This document shows, piece by piece, positions 45,997-54,728 of a stretch of 64,000 nucleotides of DNA; positions within the stretch are counted from its first letter, which is position 1; every line of letters begins with the position of its first letter. The stretch lies in NCBI GenBank assembly GCA_965365275.1, contig CBDUBA010000008.1, forward strand, positions 1-64,000, read 5' to 3'. Source of the stretch: JAGTVG01 sp965365275. Lineage in GTDB: Bacteria; Bacteroidota; Bacteroidia; Cytophagales; Cyclobacteriaceae. Both the position numbers and the translations under genes were made by a program. The notes below the pieces were generated by a model. It had not been told where the DNA came from, did no database searches, and worked only from the letters and a program-made list of their open reading frames with translations.

Positions 45997-48873
45997 TCAT
46001 TTTTTGATATCCGAAGGCATTCCCAGGTTCTCACAGTAGAAACACTTGTCCTGGTCTTCTCTATGCATAAAAGGTATATCAGGATCATAAATTTCTCTGA
46101 TTAAACCGGATAAATGTGCCTCATAATCGCCTATGAAAGGTAAAATGTCATCTATGCAGGTTGAGCCCCGGTGAGCCTTTAATTTTATCCTGGGGTCAAA
46201 ATTTGGGCTGTATAGTTCTTTCAGGTTATACAAACCTGATATTATTGGACCATCTTTAAATTGTATATTGTTTTTCAGGAATAAATAGGCATAGAAAAAG
46301 GTTTGAAATATGGCCTTATTTCTTTTATCATCACTGCTGTCAAATAATCCGGGAATATCTTTAAAGGATGATTCATCTTTGCCGGTCTTATAATCCATGA
46401 TGCGGATGACGCCGTTTACCCGATCAACCCTGTCAATAATACCTTTCAGGCCAACCTTAACCTGTTTCCCGGATAAATTGATGGGCAAGTCATAAGAATA
46501 TTTCTGTTCAAGCCCGACAATTTCAAAAGGACATGCCAACTCATCCTTTTCCAAGATTTTCAGGACATAGTTATTTATGATCTCTAATCCAAGGATATTT
46601 TTTCCTTCCAGGCTAAAATCTCCCGAGTATTCCTGGCCATAATATCTGGCAAAGGATCTTTTAATTGAATTAACAACTCTTTTCCTTACTTCTTTTATTG
46701 AATCAGCATTCAATACCTTACCAACGAAAGGTTTATATAGATCCTCCATCGTATGATGCAGGATATTCCCAAATTTTGCAGCATCCAGGTCCTCTGAAAC
46801 TTCCTCCTCCTCTCTGACATCAAGTACGTTTCTGTAATAAAAGCTCAGGGGACATGATAAATATACATTTAAAGAAGAGGGTGAGAACTTATATTTTTTA
46901 TCCAGGTAAAATCTGGCCAGTTGGGTTAATATGAAATCATCTTTTTTAATTACAATGGACTTTGTATCTGAAACCGAAATGTCCAATGCCATGGAAGAAT
47001 GCTGAACTTCGTATTCAGACTCAAATTTTAACTGGTATATATACCGGCTTGGCTCTGATGGGCGGGTGTAGGATTCTTCTGTATTATAAATCATAAATAC
47101 GTTTGATGATCTTTGAACCAGCCTGTAATACAAGTAAGAGTAAATGGCATCCTGTGTGTCCGGATTGGGTAGCTTGAAAGCTTTTCGAATATTATAGGGG
47201 ATAAATGATCTTAAAGAACCGGTATTTGGCAATTGTCCTTCATTTGCACATAAAATGATTACATTTTTGAAGTCCAGATTTCTCGTTTCCATTAGCCCCA
47301 TCATTTGCAAACCTTCCAGTGGTTCTCCGGAAAAGGGGATTTTCTCCAGTTGAGAATAATTCTTTATAATTCGTTTGAGAATAACCGGGGAAGCACTGAT
47401 TTTCTTTTCGGTGAATATTTCATTTAATCTCTCAAGGAGTTTGTAAAAAACAATAGAAAATTCCTTCTCAAAAAAGAATTTTTCATCATCAAAGGAATCG
47501 AATGATCTTCTTATCCGAACCAGTATATTTAGGAGATATCGAAACAGATCCACATTGGCATACGGATCAAAGACAGCGGTTAAAAACGGATCCTCTTCAA
47601 AAAACTCTGCAGGAACATAGATGATATTTTTCTGTTCAATCTTACGGATTATTTTCGCGGCATTCTCCTTACACATACCAGTTATAAAATGATGATTCAG
47701 AATGCTTAAGACCTGTTGATAATTATACCATGTTTTAATTTTTCCTGGTCTTCGGTTCTCCTGTAACTCTAAAAGCATTTCTATCAGGCTGTAAAAAGAT
47801 GAATTAGCCAGTGGATATCCCATAGTTATATTCACCTTACTAAGGCTGGCCGGCAAACTATATAAAACCTGTGACAACAGGGATTCATCCGGCAATACAA
47901 CTACCGTATTGTCTGTTTCAGTCACCCCATGGTCTCTTATCAGGCTCTGAATAATATTACCTGCAATTTTGGTCTGCCCTGAATATTGAGATGATGCTAT
48001 AGCTTTAATTTCCTTTTTTACATCATTAAAGTGGCTTGGTATTCTGCCAGGAAAAGTTTTACCAAATACTTTATCCTTATAATATTGCCTAAGAAATAAT
48101 CCCGCTTCATGCCCGCGATTATCGAAATAATAAGAATCCAGATCCCAGAATATATCTCCCTTGGATGATTCGATAAACCATTTAATGATCAACTCCTCGC
48201 TGGGTGTGAGGGCATTAAATCCGGCAAATATAACTTTTCCTTTCTCCCACTTCAGCTTTCCTCTTTTGATCTCACTACAAAGTGCACGATAGATCATCCC
48301 GGAATATGCTTTTCCCTCCTTATTCAATAAATCCTGGAAAGATTTGTACACCGGATATAAATTAGACCAGAACCTTATAAAAGAATCTTTTTGCTTTGTT
48401 TTATTATTTAATGTATTACCCCAGAATCGTTGAAGTGCGTCCATCTCAGAATCAGATAAAAAGGCAAACTCAACATCTATTTCTTTTAGATTTTTAATAG
48501 TGGTGAACAGGCTATTTACCCTTACTAGGTTTCTGTCAATTTCATTAAAGTCCTTCAATAACATATCGCCCCAGAAATAAAACTTATCGAAAGATTCATC
48601 AAATTCTGTAACTTTTTTAAAAACATCATAGAGGTCAATCAATAAAGAAAGATTATCTCCAGGGGTACAGTTCATCAATGAATAAACGAAATCTTCAAAG
48701 CTGATGATTGATGGTGACCAGATCGGATTTTTTATTTTGCCAGCCAGTGCTTTTGTAAAGAACAATCCTGCCCGTCTGTTGGGGAAAATAATGGTCAATT
48801 CTTCAAGTTTACCTGAATAATCTATCAGAAGTTTTTCTACTAACTCGTCAATAAAAGTCTTGTCTCCCGACAT
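45997..48873 (-). CDS. addB: AddB-like PD-(D/E)XK nuclease subunit
   Basis: A protein of 958 residues from the ATG at 48871-48873 (MSGDKTF). An ATG at 48900 would add nine residues and overlap addA by 23 bp. The N-terminus (TIIFPNRRAGLFFTKAL) matches the helicase-like fold of Bacteroidota AddB, which lacks a Walker A motif. The nuclease domain has LSCPLSFYY, a HxxxE-like HHTMEDLY, and the active-site strand IMDYKTGKD near residue 830. A late CFYC may join an iron-sulfur cluster as in other AddB. With AddA it resects double-strand breaks for recombination. It begins 4 bases after the addA stop. Confidence 0.88.
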   Translation of the reverse strand: MSGDKTFIDELVEKLLIDYSGKLEELTIIFPNRRAGLFFTKALAGKIKNPIWSPSIISFEDFVYSLMNCTPGDNLSLLIDLYDVFKKVTEFDESFDKFYFWGDMLLKDFNEIDRNLVRVNSLFTTIKNLKEIDVEFAFLSDSEMDALQRFWGNTLNNKTKQKDSFIRFWSNLYPVYKSFQDLLNKEGKAYSGMIYRALCSEIKRGKLKWEKGKVIFAGFNALTPSEELIIKWFIESSKGDIFWDLDSYYFDNRGHEAGLFLRQYYKDKVFGKTFPGRIPSHFNDVKKEIKAIASSQYSGQTKIAGNIIQSLIRDHGVTETDNTVVVLPDESLLSQVLYSLPASLSKVNITMGYPLANSSFYSLIEMLLELQENRRPGKIKTWYNYQQVLSILNHHFITGMCKENAAKIIRKIEQKNIIYVPAEFFEEDPFLTAVFDPYANVDLFRYLLNILVRIRRSFDSFDDEKFFFEKEFSIVFYKLLERLNEIFTEKKISASPVILKRIIKNYSQLEKIPFSGEPLEGLQMMGLMETRNLDFKNVIILCANEGQLPNTGSLRSFIPYNIRKAFKLPNPDTQDAIYSYLYYRLVQRSSNVFMIYNTEESYTRPSEPSRYIYQLKFESEYEVQHSSMALDISVSDTKSIVIKKDDFILTQLARFYLDKKYKFSPSSLNVYLSCPLSFYYRNVLDVREEEEVSEDLDAAKFGNILHHTMEDLYKPFVGKVLNADSIKEVRKRVVNSIKRSFARYYGQEYSGDFSLEGKNILGLEIINNYVLKILEKDELACPFEIVGLEQKYSYDLPINLSGKQVKVGLKGIIDRVDRVNGVIRIMDYKTGKDESSFKDIPGLFDSSDDKRNKAIFQTFFYAYLFLKNNIQFKDGPIISGLYNLKELYSPNFDPRIKLKAHRGSTCIDDILPFIGDYEAHLSGLIREIYDPDIPFMHREDQDKCFYCENLGMPSDIKK

Positions 48874-48877
48874 TTGT

Positions 48878-51800
48878 TTATACTTCAATAAGTTCTCCAT
48901 TATTTAAATACAAGACATAACCCTCAATATTTTTATATCCCATTCTTCTCAAAATATTTTTATAATTTTTTACCTGGATAATATCAGCACTTCGCTTTTC
49001 ACCGGTTTTATAGTCTATGACAATAGCCGTATCATCTTTGATCATAACCCTGTCCATCCTGCGTAGATGTCCCCTTTCAGGCAGTACGGGTACCTCTGTT
49101 TTAATCACCCAATCATTGGTAAACCAGCTGTTGATTTTATCATTTGCCCATAATTTATTAAGCATTTCTAAAAGCCTGAATTTGTCATTTTTGGTAATTT
49201 CCCCTGATACAACCTGAGCTGACAATATATTGTCAGCCTGATCTTTTTTATGAATCATTGACAGAATATCATGGAGTAGAATTCCATAATTTATTTTCTC
49301 ACCTGTTGCTTTAATATCATCAGTTGACAAAATATCTGCTTGCTGCCTTATACTAATCATATTATACCAACTACCGGTTTCATATTCATCCAGCACGTAT
49401 AAAGACTCTTTTTTATCTTTTTTTTCAGGAAAAGGCATTTTGCCTAGATTGAAAACATGTTTTTCCCCATCCCAGAATTTTCTAAAATCCAGACCATCCG
49501 TATTATCCATTCCGTTTTCCGGAGGGACATTACGACTCAATAAGTAAAGAATCAAATCCCCTACAGTGAGGAGTCGGTTTAAGTTTCCTGGTAATTCAGC
49601 AAAAACAAATAACCCCTCTTCTGCCCTGGTAAGGGCGACGTATAAAAGATTCAGGTTATCCATATAGGCAAGGGATTTTTCATTGTAGTAGGAATCGGCA
49701 AAATCAGACTCCCTGAGTTGCCCGGAATACCGAATAGGATATGCAGGAATGCGATCAAGAACCGGTAAATCGGAGGAGCCCCAGATCATATTATCACTTC
49801 GGTTTGAATGGTCAATATCCCAACTGCAGAAAGGGATTAATACATTCTTGAATTGAAGCCCTTTTGACTGGTGTATCGTTAAAATTAATATTGAATTTTG
49901 CTCCAATGATGGTTTTATGGACCTATTCTGACCTTCTTCAAACCACCAACGTATGAATGAATGGATATCATTGGTATTCTTCTCAAGATACTCCAATGCT
50001 ACATTCTGTAGTCCCAGCAAATAGGATTTTTCGTTAGGGTGTTTATTAAGATTGAGCAGAATAATCACCTCCTCAATAAGGTCTATTATAGGTACGGATC
50101 TGAATCTATCAAATTCTATCTGACCTTCTATGTCAAGTAATTCAAAATTCAGTTCTTTATGATATTCCATATCTCTTGTCTTCCGGAAAACTTCGGTAAA
50201 ATCAATTTTTTCTGATCCGGATTTAAGGATGGAAAGCCAGTAATAGAAATTAGTTGTGGCTATTATATCTTCTTTGTCAATTACTAATTGAAGAAAATAG
50301 ATCACAGTATTAATCGCAGGAGAGGTTCTAAGGAACAAAGACTCCGAAGATATTACTTCAAAACTGTATCCTTTATCCTCTTGGCTGGTACTTTTATGAT
50401 GCAATAAATAATTTGCGACTTTTCTTCCTTCTTCCTTTGTTCTCACAAGAATGGCAATATCCTTTGGTTGATAACTATTGTCCTGCAACTGTTTAATGAT
50501 CCCTATCAATTCCGGTAAAACAGATTCTTTCCATGAAGATCTTTTCCCCTGCTCCTCAGTACCTGGAATGAACTGTATCTTCACCAGGCCATCCTGAATA
50601 TATGTTTTTTGATCCGGAAGATCCTGACGCACATCAGAATATGCTTCGCTAAGACGATTAGCGAAACCTGATACATCTTCTCTCAATACCCGGTCAGGTA
50701 TTTCTTCAATTTCCTCCCGGATTTTATTTTGGAGTATTTCTGACAGACTTTTAAACAGTGAATTGTTGAATGAAACAATATGCTTTTGACTTCTCCAATT
50801 ATCTGATAGCGGTTTAACTTTTATGGGAAAATGTCTTATATCATGATCAACCTGTTTTTGAAGAACCTCCCAATCACCTCCCCGCCATCTGTAGATGGAT
50901 TGTTTAACATCCCCAACGATCATGTTCATATTACCCATAGAAAGGCTGTTCAAAATCAATGGAAGAAAATTATTCCACTGATAACGACTTGTATCCTGAA
51001 ATTCATCTATCAGAAAGTGTCTGTAAAAACTTCCTACCTTTTCATAAATAAATGGTGCATCGTTATCGCCTATAACGCTGTTTAAAAGATACGTCAGATC
51101 GGAAATAAGGACAACATCATTGAGGGTACGATATTCCTTTACCCCTTCAATCAGGTTTTTCAGAATACCCATGTAAAAAAAGTGCTTCTGAACTTCGTTA
51201 TAGGTGTTATCTTTGAATATCTCCAGTGCATAGAAATTGAATGCTTCTTTATAATGCTCAAAAAGTCCTTCCTGCAGAAGATTGGTTATTGCTTCCTGTT
51301 TTTTAGATTTTTTTGAGAACCATGCATCAATAGAATCCAGGCTGTTTTTTAAGAAGGTATTTGACAGGTTAACATTCAATTTCCCGGCAGCCATTTTTGA
51401 ATAGAAGCCAGCAGGACCTTTTTCACCCTGGAAAAAGTCAGATATTTGCAATCCATATTCTTTTATCATTTCAAGTCCATCATGTCCATACTTTTGGATT
51501 TTGGATACGATTTTCTTTCGTTCTGATTTAATTTCCTGGAGCATCTCCGTCATTTGAGATGTGTCTGAAATCTTATCGCTTAATATTTTATATTGGCTAC
51601 TGAAGCCTTCATTAAATATCTGTCCTGATAGTTGTCTGATATCGTACCTGATATCCCATGATTTACTGGACTCGATCTTACTCAGGGCAAAACGTACCAA
51701 CCATTTTTTAAGTTCCTGGTCTTGATCAATTTGAATAAAAAGCCGGTCAGTGATTGAATCCTTAACTTTGTCAAGATCAAATTCAAGATCATATCCTCCC

Positions 51801-52183
51801 TGAATTCCGAGGTCCCTTGAGAATGCACTTATTACTCTTTGAAAAAAACTATCGATTGTGCTCACTGAGAAGTTTGAATAGGAATGTAAAAGCATCTGTA
51901 AAGTCATCCTGGCCCTATCGGTTAATTGGATCCGGTTGAGTTTTAGTGCTTCTGTAAGTTTCTCTACAAGTGAATCATCCGCTTTTTCCTGTGATAGATC
52001 AAATAAAAAATCAATGATCCTGGCCTTCATCTCATTGGTGGCCTTATTCGTAAAAGTTACAGCAAGAATCCTTTTGTAATAATCCGGTTTTTCTAAGGCT
52101 AGTTTTAAGAATTCAAGTGCCAGTTGATAGGTCTTGCCAGACCCCGCTGAGGATCGAAATACTTTAAATTCAAGGGATTCCAA
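48878..52183 (-). CDS. addA: AddA-like UvrD-family helicase-nuclease
   Basis: A 1101-residue SF1A helicase. Walker A AGSGKT is at 13-18, VTFTNKAT follows (motif Ia), Walker B is DEFQDTSRYQ, then GDVKQSIYRWRGGD (motif III), LTIHQSKGLQF (motif V) and YVALTRAEEGLFV (motif VI). The C-terminus carries a second PD-(D/E)XK nuclease with VIDYKTGEKR at about 1060-1070. This is the AddA plan, and the following gene encodes the AddB-like partner, so both subunits have a nuclease. It processes DNA ends for RecA. It starts at ATG 52183; feoA diverges 171 bp away. A perfect 20-bp palindrome lies within its coding sequence at 49218-49237. Confidence 0.91.
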   Translation of the reverse strand: MESLEFKVFRSSAGSGKTYQLALEFLKLALEKPDYYKRILAVTFTNKATNEMKARIIDFLFDLSQEKADDSLVEKLTEALKLNRIQLTDRARMTLQMLLHSYSNFSVSTIDSFFQRVISAFSRDLGIQGGYDLEFDLDKVKDSITDRLFIQIDQDQELKKWLVRFALSKIESSKSWDIRYDIRQLSGQIFNEGFSSQYKILSDKISDTSQMTEMLQEIKSERKKIVSKIQKYGHDGLEMIKEYGLQISDFFQGEKGPAGFYSKMAAGKLNVNLSNTFLKNSLDSIDAWFSKKSKKQEAITNLLQEGLFEHYKEAFNFYALEIFKDNTYNEVQKHFFYMGILKNLIEGVKEYRTLNDVVLISDLTYLLNSVIGDNDAPFIYEKVGSFYRHFLIDEFQDTSRYQWNNFLPLILNSLSMGNMNMIVGDVKQSIYRWRGGDWEVLQKQVDHDIRHFPIKVKPLSDNWRSQKHIVSFNNSLFKSLSEILQNKIREEIEEIPDRVLREDVSGFANRLSEAYSDVRQDLPDQKTYIQDGLVKIQFIPGTEEQGKRSSWKESVLPELIGIIKQLQDNSYQPKDIAILVRTKEEGRKVANYLLHHKSTSQEDKGYSFEVISSESLFLRTSPAINTVIYFLQLVIDKEDIIATTNFYYWLSILKSGSEKIDFTEVFRKTRDMEYHKELNFELLDIEGQIEFDRFRSVPIIDLIEEVIILLNLNKHPNEKSYLLGLQNVALEYLEKNTNDIHSFIRWWFEEGQNRSIKPSLEQNSILILTIHQSKGLQFKNVLIPFCSWDIDHSNRSDNMIWGSSDLPVLDRIPAYPIRYSGQLRESDFADSYYNEKSLAYMDNLNLLYVALTRAEEGLFVFAELPGNLNRLLTVGDLILYLLSRNVPPENGMDNTDGLDFRKFWDGEKHVFNLGKMPFPEKKDKKESLYVLDEYETGSWYNMISIRQQADILSTDDIKATGEKINYGILLHDILSMIHKKDQADNILSAQVVSGEITKNDKFRLLEMLNKLWANDKINSWFTNDWVIKTEVPVLPERGHLRRMDRVMIKDDTAIVIDYKTGEKRSADIIQVKNYKNILRRMGYKNIEGYVLYLNNGELIEV
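49218..49237. repeat. perfect 20-bp palindrome inside addA
   Basis: GCTGACAATATATTGTCAGC is its own reverse complement over all 20 bases. It lies in the 3' half of addA, where it encodes part of ADNILSA. The symmetry is longer than coding constraint would require; about 0.06 such sites are expected by chance in 64 kb under equal base frequencies. It contains TGACA and TGTCA as outer blocks, but with a 6-base centre, unlike the lon/dnaK repeats. Confidence 0.6.
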
Positions 52184-52254
52184 TTGCGACTTTAAATAAT
52201 TTGATTCTTCTCTTCAATCCGATTTATATCAAGACCAATATACGCCAATTAAGC

Positions 52255-52269
52255 AAATAATGATTATTT
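52255..52269. promoter_or_regulatory. Fur-box-like 7-1-7 palindrome upstream of feoA
   Basis: AAATAAT-G-ATTATTT is a perfect 7-1-7 inverted repeat. The classical Fur repeat is TGATAAT-N-ATTATCA; the inner five bases of each arm match. It lies 21 bases upstream of the feoA −33 element. Iron control of feoAB by Fur is usual, but the site is AT-rich and somewhat far upstream. Confidence 0.4.
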
Positions 52270-52290
52270 ATAAAGTTTAAATGCCACAAG

Positions 52291-52321
52291 TTGCTTTAAT
52301 TTATTATTGGATGTAATTTTG
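52291..52321 (+). promoter_or_regulatory. Bacteroidota-type promoter of feoAB
   Basis: TTG at 52291-52293 and TAATTTTG at 52314-52321 are separated by 20 bases, matching both the −33 and −7 elements of the Bacteroidota housekeeping promoter. Transcription should begin near 52328, giving a leader of about 27 bases. This is the best two-part promoter match found in the window. Confidence 0.65.
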
Positions 52322-52354
52322 GCCTCTTTTTAATCAATCTAAATAAACTTAAGG

Positions 52355-52576
52355 ATGGGGAAAACGGTGGCGGATCTGAAGGTTGGTGAATCTGGGATCA
52401 TCGATGGATTTCAGAGCAGTTCTCTGACCTTAAAGCTGCTTGAAATGGGATTCCTCCCTGGCTCAAAGGTAAAATTGAATTTCAAGGCCCCATTAGGTGA
52501 TCCTATATCAATCAGGGTTTCAGGGTATAACGTTTCTATACGTCTCGATGAAGCTGCTATGATATTATTACAGTAA
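52355..52576 (+). CDS. feoA: ferrous iron transport protein FeoA
   Basis: A 73-residue SH3-like protein of the FeoA family with the pattern ADLKVGESGIIDGF, LKLLEMGFLPGSKVKL and PISIRVSGYNVSIRLDEA. It is cytoplasmic and probably modulates FeoB. It stands alone as a short gene, not fused to FeoB as in some Bacteroidota. feoB follows 6 bp later, and the pair has a clear promoter and a Fur-like site upstream. Confidence 0.94.
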   Translation: MGKTVADLKVGESGIIDGFQSSSLTLKLLEMGFLPGSKVKLNFKAPLGDPISIRVSGYNVSIRLDEAAMILLQ

Positions 52577-52582
52577 TTTTTT

Positions 52583-54700
52583 ATGGCCAACAAAAAATAT
52601 ATTCAAGTTGCCCTCGTCGGAAATCCAAATTCCGGGAAAACATCCCTATTCAATCAGCTTACAGGTTTAAAGCAGAAAATTGGAAATTACCCTGGTATTA
52701 CAGTCGATAAAAAAACCGGGGTTTGTTCCCTAAAGGAAGGCAAGAAGGCTAATATCATAGATCTTCCCGGAACCTATAGTATTTATCCGAGATCTGATGA
52801 TGAACGCGTTGTATTCGAAACGGTTTATGACTTGAATCCAATAACTAAGCCCGATGTGGTGATTGCGATTGTTGATGGAGTTAACCTTAAAAGGAATTTA
52901 TTGCTTTTTACCCAAATTCATGACATGGGAGTTCCCATAATCCTGGCAATCAATATGATGGATGTTGCGGACAGGGCCGGGATCAGGATTAACCTGAATA
53001 AGATTGAGAAGGCTATAAATGTTCCTGTAGTAGGGATTAATGCAAGAACCGGTGAAGGAATTGATAAAATCAAGGAATTTCTATCCTCCTTTACTATTAA
53101 AAATGGACATAAGCCATTCTATGAGGTAAAGAATTTTGCTCCGGAACTGATCGCTGAAATTAAAAGGGAATTCAAACTAGAAAATGATTATCAGGCCTAC
53201 CTGATCATTCATCAATATAAACATGTCTATCAGTTGTCTGATGCACAGAAAGAATTTATTGAAAGCCTTATTGAAAAATACGATTTCGATATCAATTCTG
53301 CCCAAGCCAGGGAAACCATAGACCGTTATTCTATTATCAATGAATTCATTGATGGAGCTATTAAGGTAAAACTGGATGGGCAACAATTCCGGTTTACTGA
53401 TAAAATAGACAGTATATTGACCCATAAGATATGGGGATATCTGATATTCACAGTTATTCTTATGGCAATTTTTCAGTCCATTTTTGCATGGGCTGAATAT
53501 CCGATGGATTTTATCGACAGATCGATCAGCAATCTCAGTTTAGCCTTAAAGAGTAAATTCCCGGATGGCCCATTTTTTGCTTTGATCACTGATGGCATCT
53601 TACCTGGCATAGGAGGGATCCTGATGTTCGTTCCCCAGATCATGCTGCTTTTTCTTTTTATTGCCATATTGGAAGAAACCGGCTATATGGCCCGTGTAGT
53701 ATTCCTTATGGACAGAATCATGCGGCAGTTCGGCTTGAATGGAAGAAGCGTGGTACCTCTTATTTCAGGAATGGCTTGTGCAATCCCGGCCATAATGGCA
53801 ACCCGCTCAATTGATAACTGGAAGGATCGCCTAATAACCATATTTGTGATTCCATTGGTCAGTTGTTCTGCCCGGTTGCCAGTCTTTACCATATTGATTG
53901 CAATGGCGGTTCCTGAAGTCAGGATATTGGGTATTTTCAATCTTCAGGGCTTAACGCTCATGGCCTTGTACCTGCTTGGATTCCTGGTAGCGGTACTTTC
54001 TGCTTTAATAATACGCCAATTTGTGGTTCGGAAAGGCAAGAGCTTTTTAATAATGGAACTTCCATTGTATAAATGGCCACGGCTTTCGAATGTATTTATT
54101 ACAATTTATGAGAAAACCAGGAGTTTTGTATGGGAGGCTGGCCGCATTATTCTTGCCATTTCAATTGTTCTTTGGGTACTAGCCAGCTATGGTCCTTCAG
54201 ACAAAATAAAAAATGCTGAAAAGAATGTCTCAGAAAAATATGCAGGTGAAAACCTTTCTGACAAACAGCTTAATGCCAAAATTGCTTCTTATAAACTTGA
54301 AAATAGTTATGCCGGAGTAATTGGGAAAGCCATTGAACCAGTAATAAAACCAATTGGTTTTGACTGGAAGATAGGGATTGCGCTGATCACTTCTTTTGCA
54401 GCCAGGGAGGTATTTGTGGGAACCATGGCTACCATTTATTCCATAGAACAGGCTGATGCTGAAACCACCATTCGTACTAAAATGCAGAATGAGATAAATC
54501 CGGAAACTGGTGGTCCGAGGTATACCACAGCCGTGGCATTCTCTTTGATCATATTCTATGCCTTCGCCATGCAATGTATGAGTACACTAGCTATTGTTCT
54601 GCGTGAGACAAAAGCATGGAAGTGGCCACTTTTACAACTGCTTTACCTGTCGGCGCTGGCATACATTGCCTCTTTTATTACGTATACAATTCTAAAGTAA
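52583..54700 (+). CDS. feoB: ferrous iron transporter FeoB
   Basis: A 705-residue inner-membrane Fe(II) transporter. The N-terminal G domain has G1 GNPNSGKT at 13-20, DLPGTYS (G3) at about 60-66 and NMMD (G4) at about 118-121, followed by the helical spacer domain (to about 265). The rest is a polytopic membrane domain with the Gate motifs, including RSVVPLISGMACAIPAIMATR and CSARLPVF with its conserved cysteines. Length is near the usual 700-770. It takes up ferrous iron under low-oxygen conditions. It is co-transcribed with feoA, and a MutS-like gene follows after 28 bp. Confidence 0.97.
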   Translation: MANKKYIQVALVGNPNSGKTSLFNQLTGLKQKIGNYPGITVDKKTGVCSLKEGKKANIIDLPGTYSIYPRSDDERVVFETVYDLNPITKPDVVIAIVDGVNLKRNLLLFTQIHDMGVPIILAINMMDVADRAGIRINLNKIEKAINVPVVGINARTGEGIDKIKEFLSSFTIKNGHKPFYEVKNFAPELIAEIKREFKLENDYQAYLIIHQYKHVYQLSDAQKEFIESLIEKYDFDINSAQARETIDRYSIINEFIDGAIKVKLDGQQFRFTDKIDSILTHKIWGYLIFTVILMAIFQSIFAWAEYPMDFIDRSISNLSLALKSKFPDGPFFALITDGILPGIGGILMFVPQIMLLFLFIAILEETGYMARVVFLMDRIMRQFGLNGRSVVPLISGMACAIPAIMATRSIDNWKDRLITIFVIPLVSCSARLPVFTILIAMAVPEVRILGIFNLQGLTLMALYLLGFLVAVLSALIIRQFVVRKGKSFLIMELPLYKWPRLSNVFITIYEKTRSFVWEAGRIILAISIVLWVLASYGPSDKIKNAEKNVSEKYAGENLSDKQLNAKIASYKLENSYAGVIGKAIEPVIKPIGFDWKIGIALITSFAAREVFVGTMATIYSIEQADAETTIRTKMQNEINPETGGPRYTTAVAFSLIIFYAFAMQCMSTLAIVLRETKAWKWPLLQLLYLSALAYIASFITYTILK

Positions 54701-54728
54701 TTAATATTCACCCACTGGAATACTTCAG

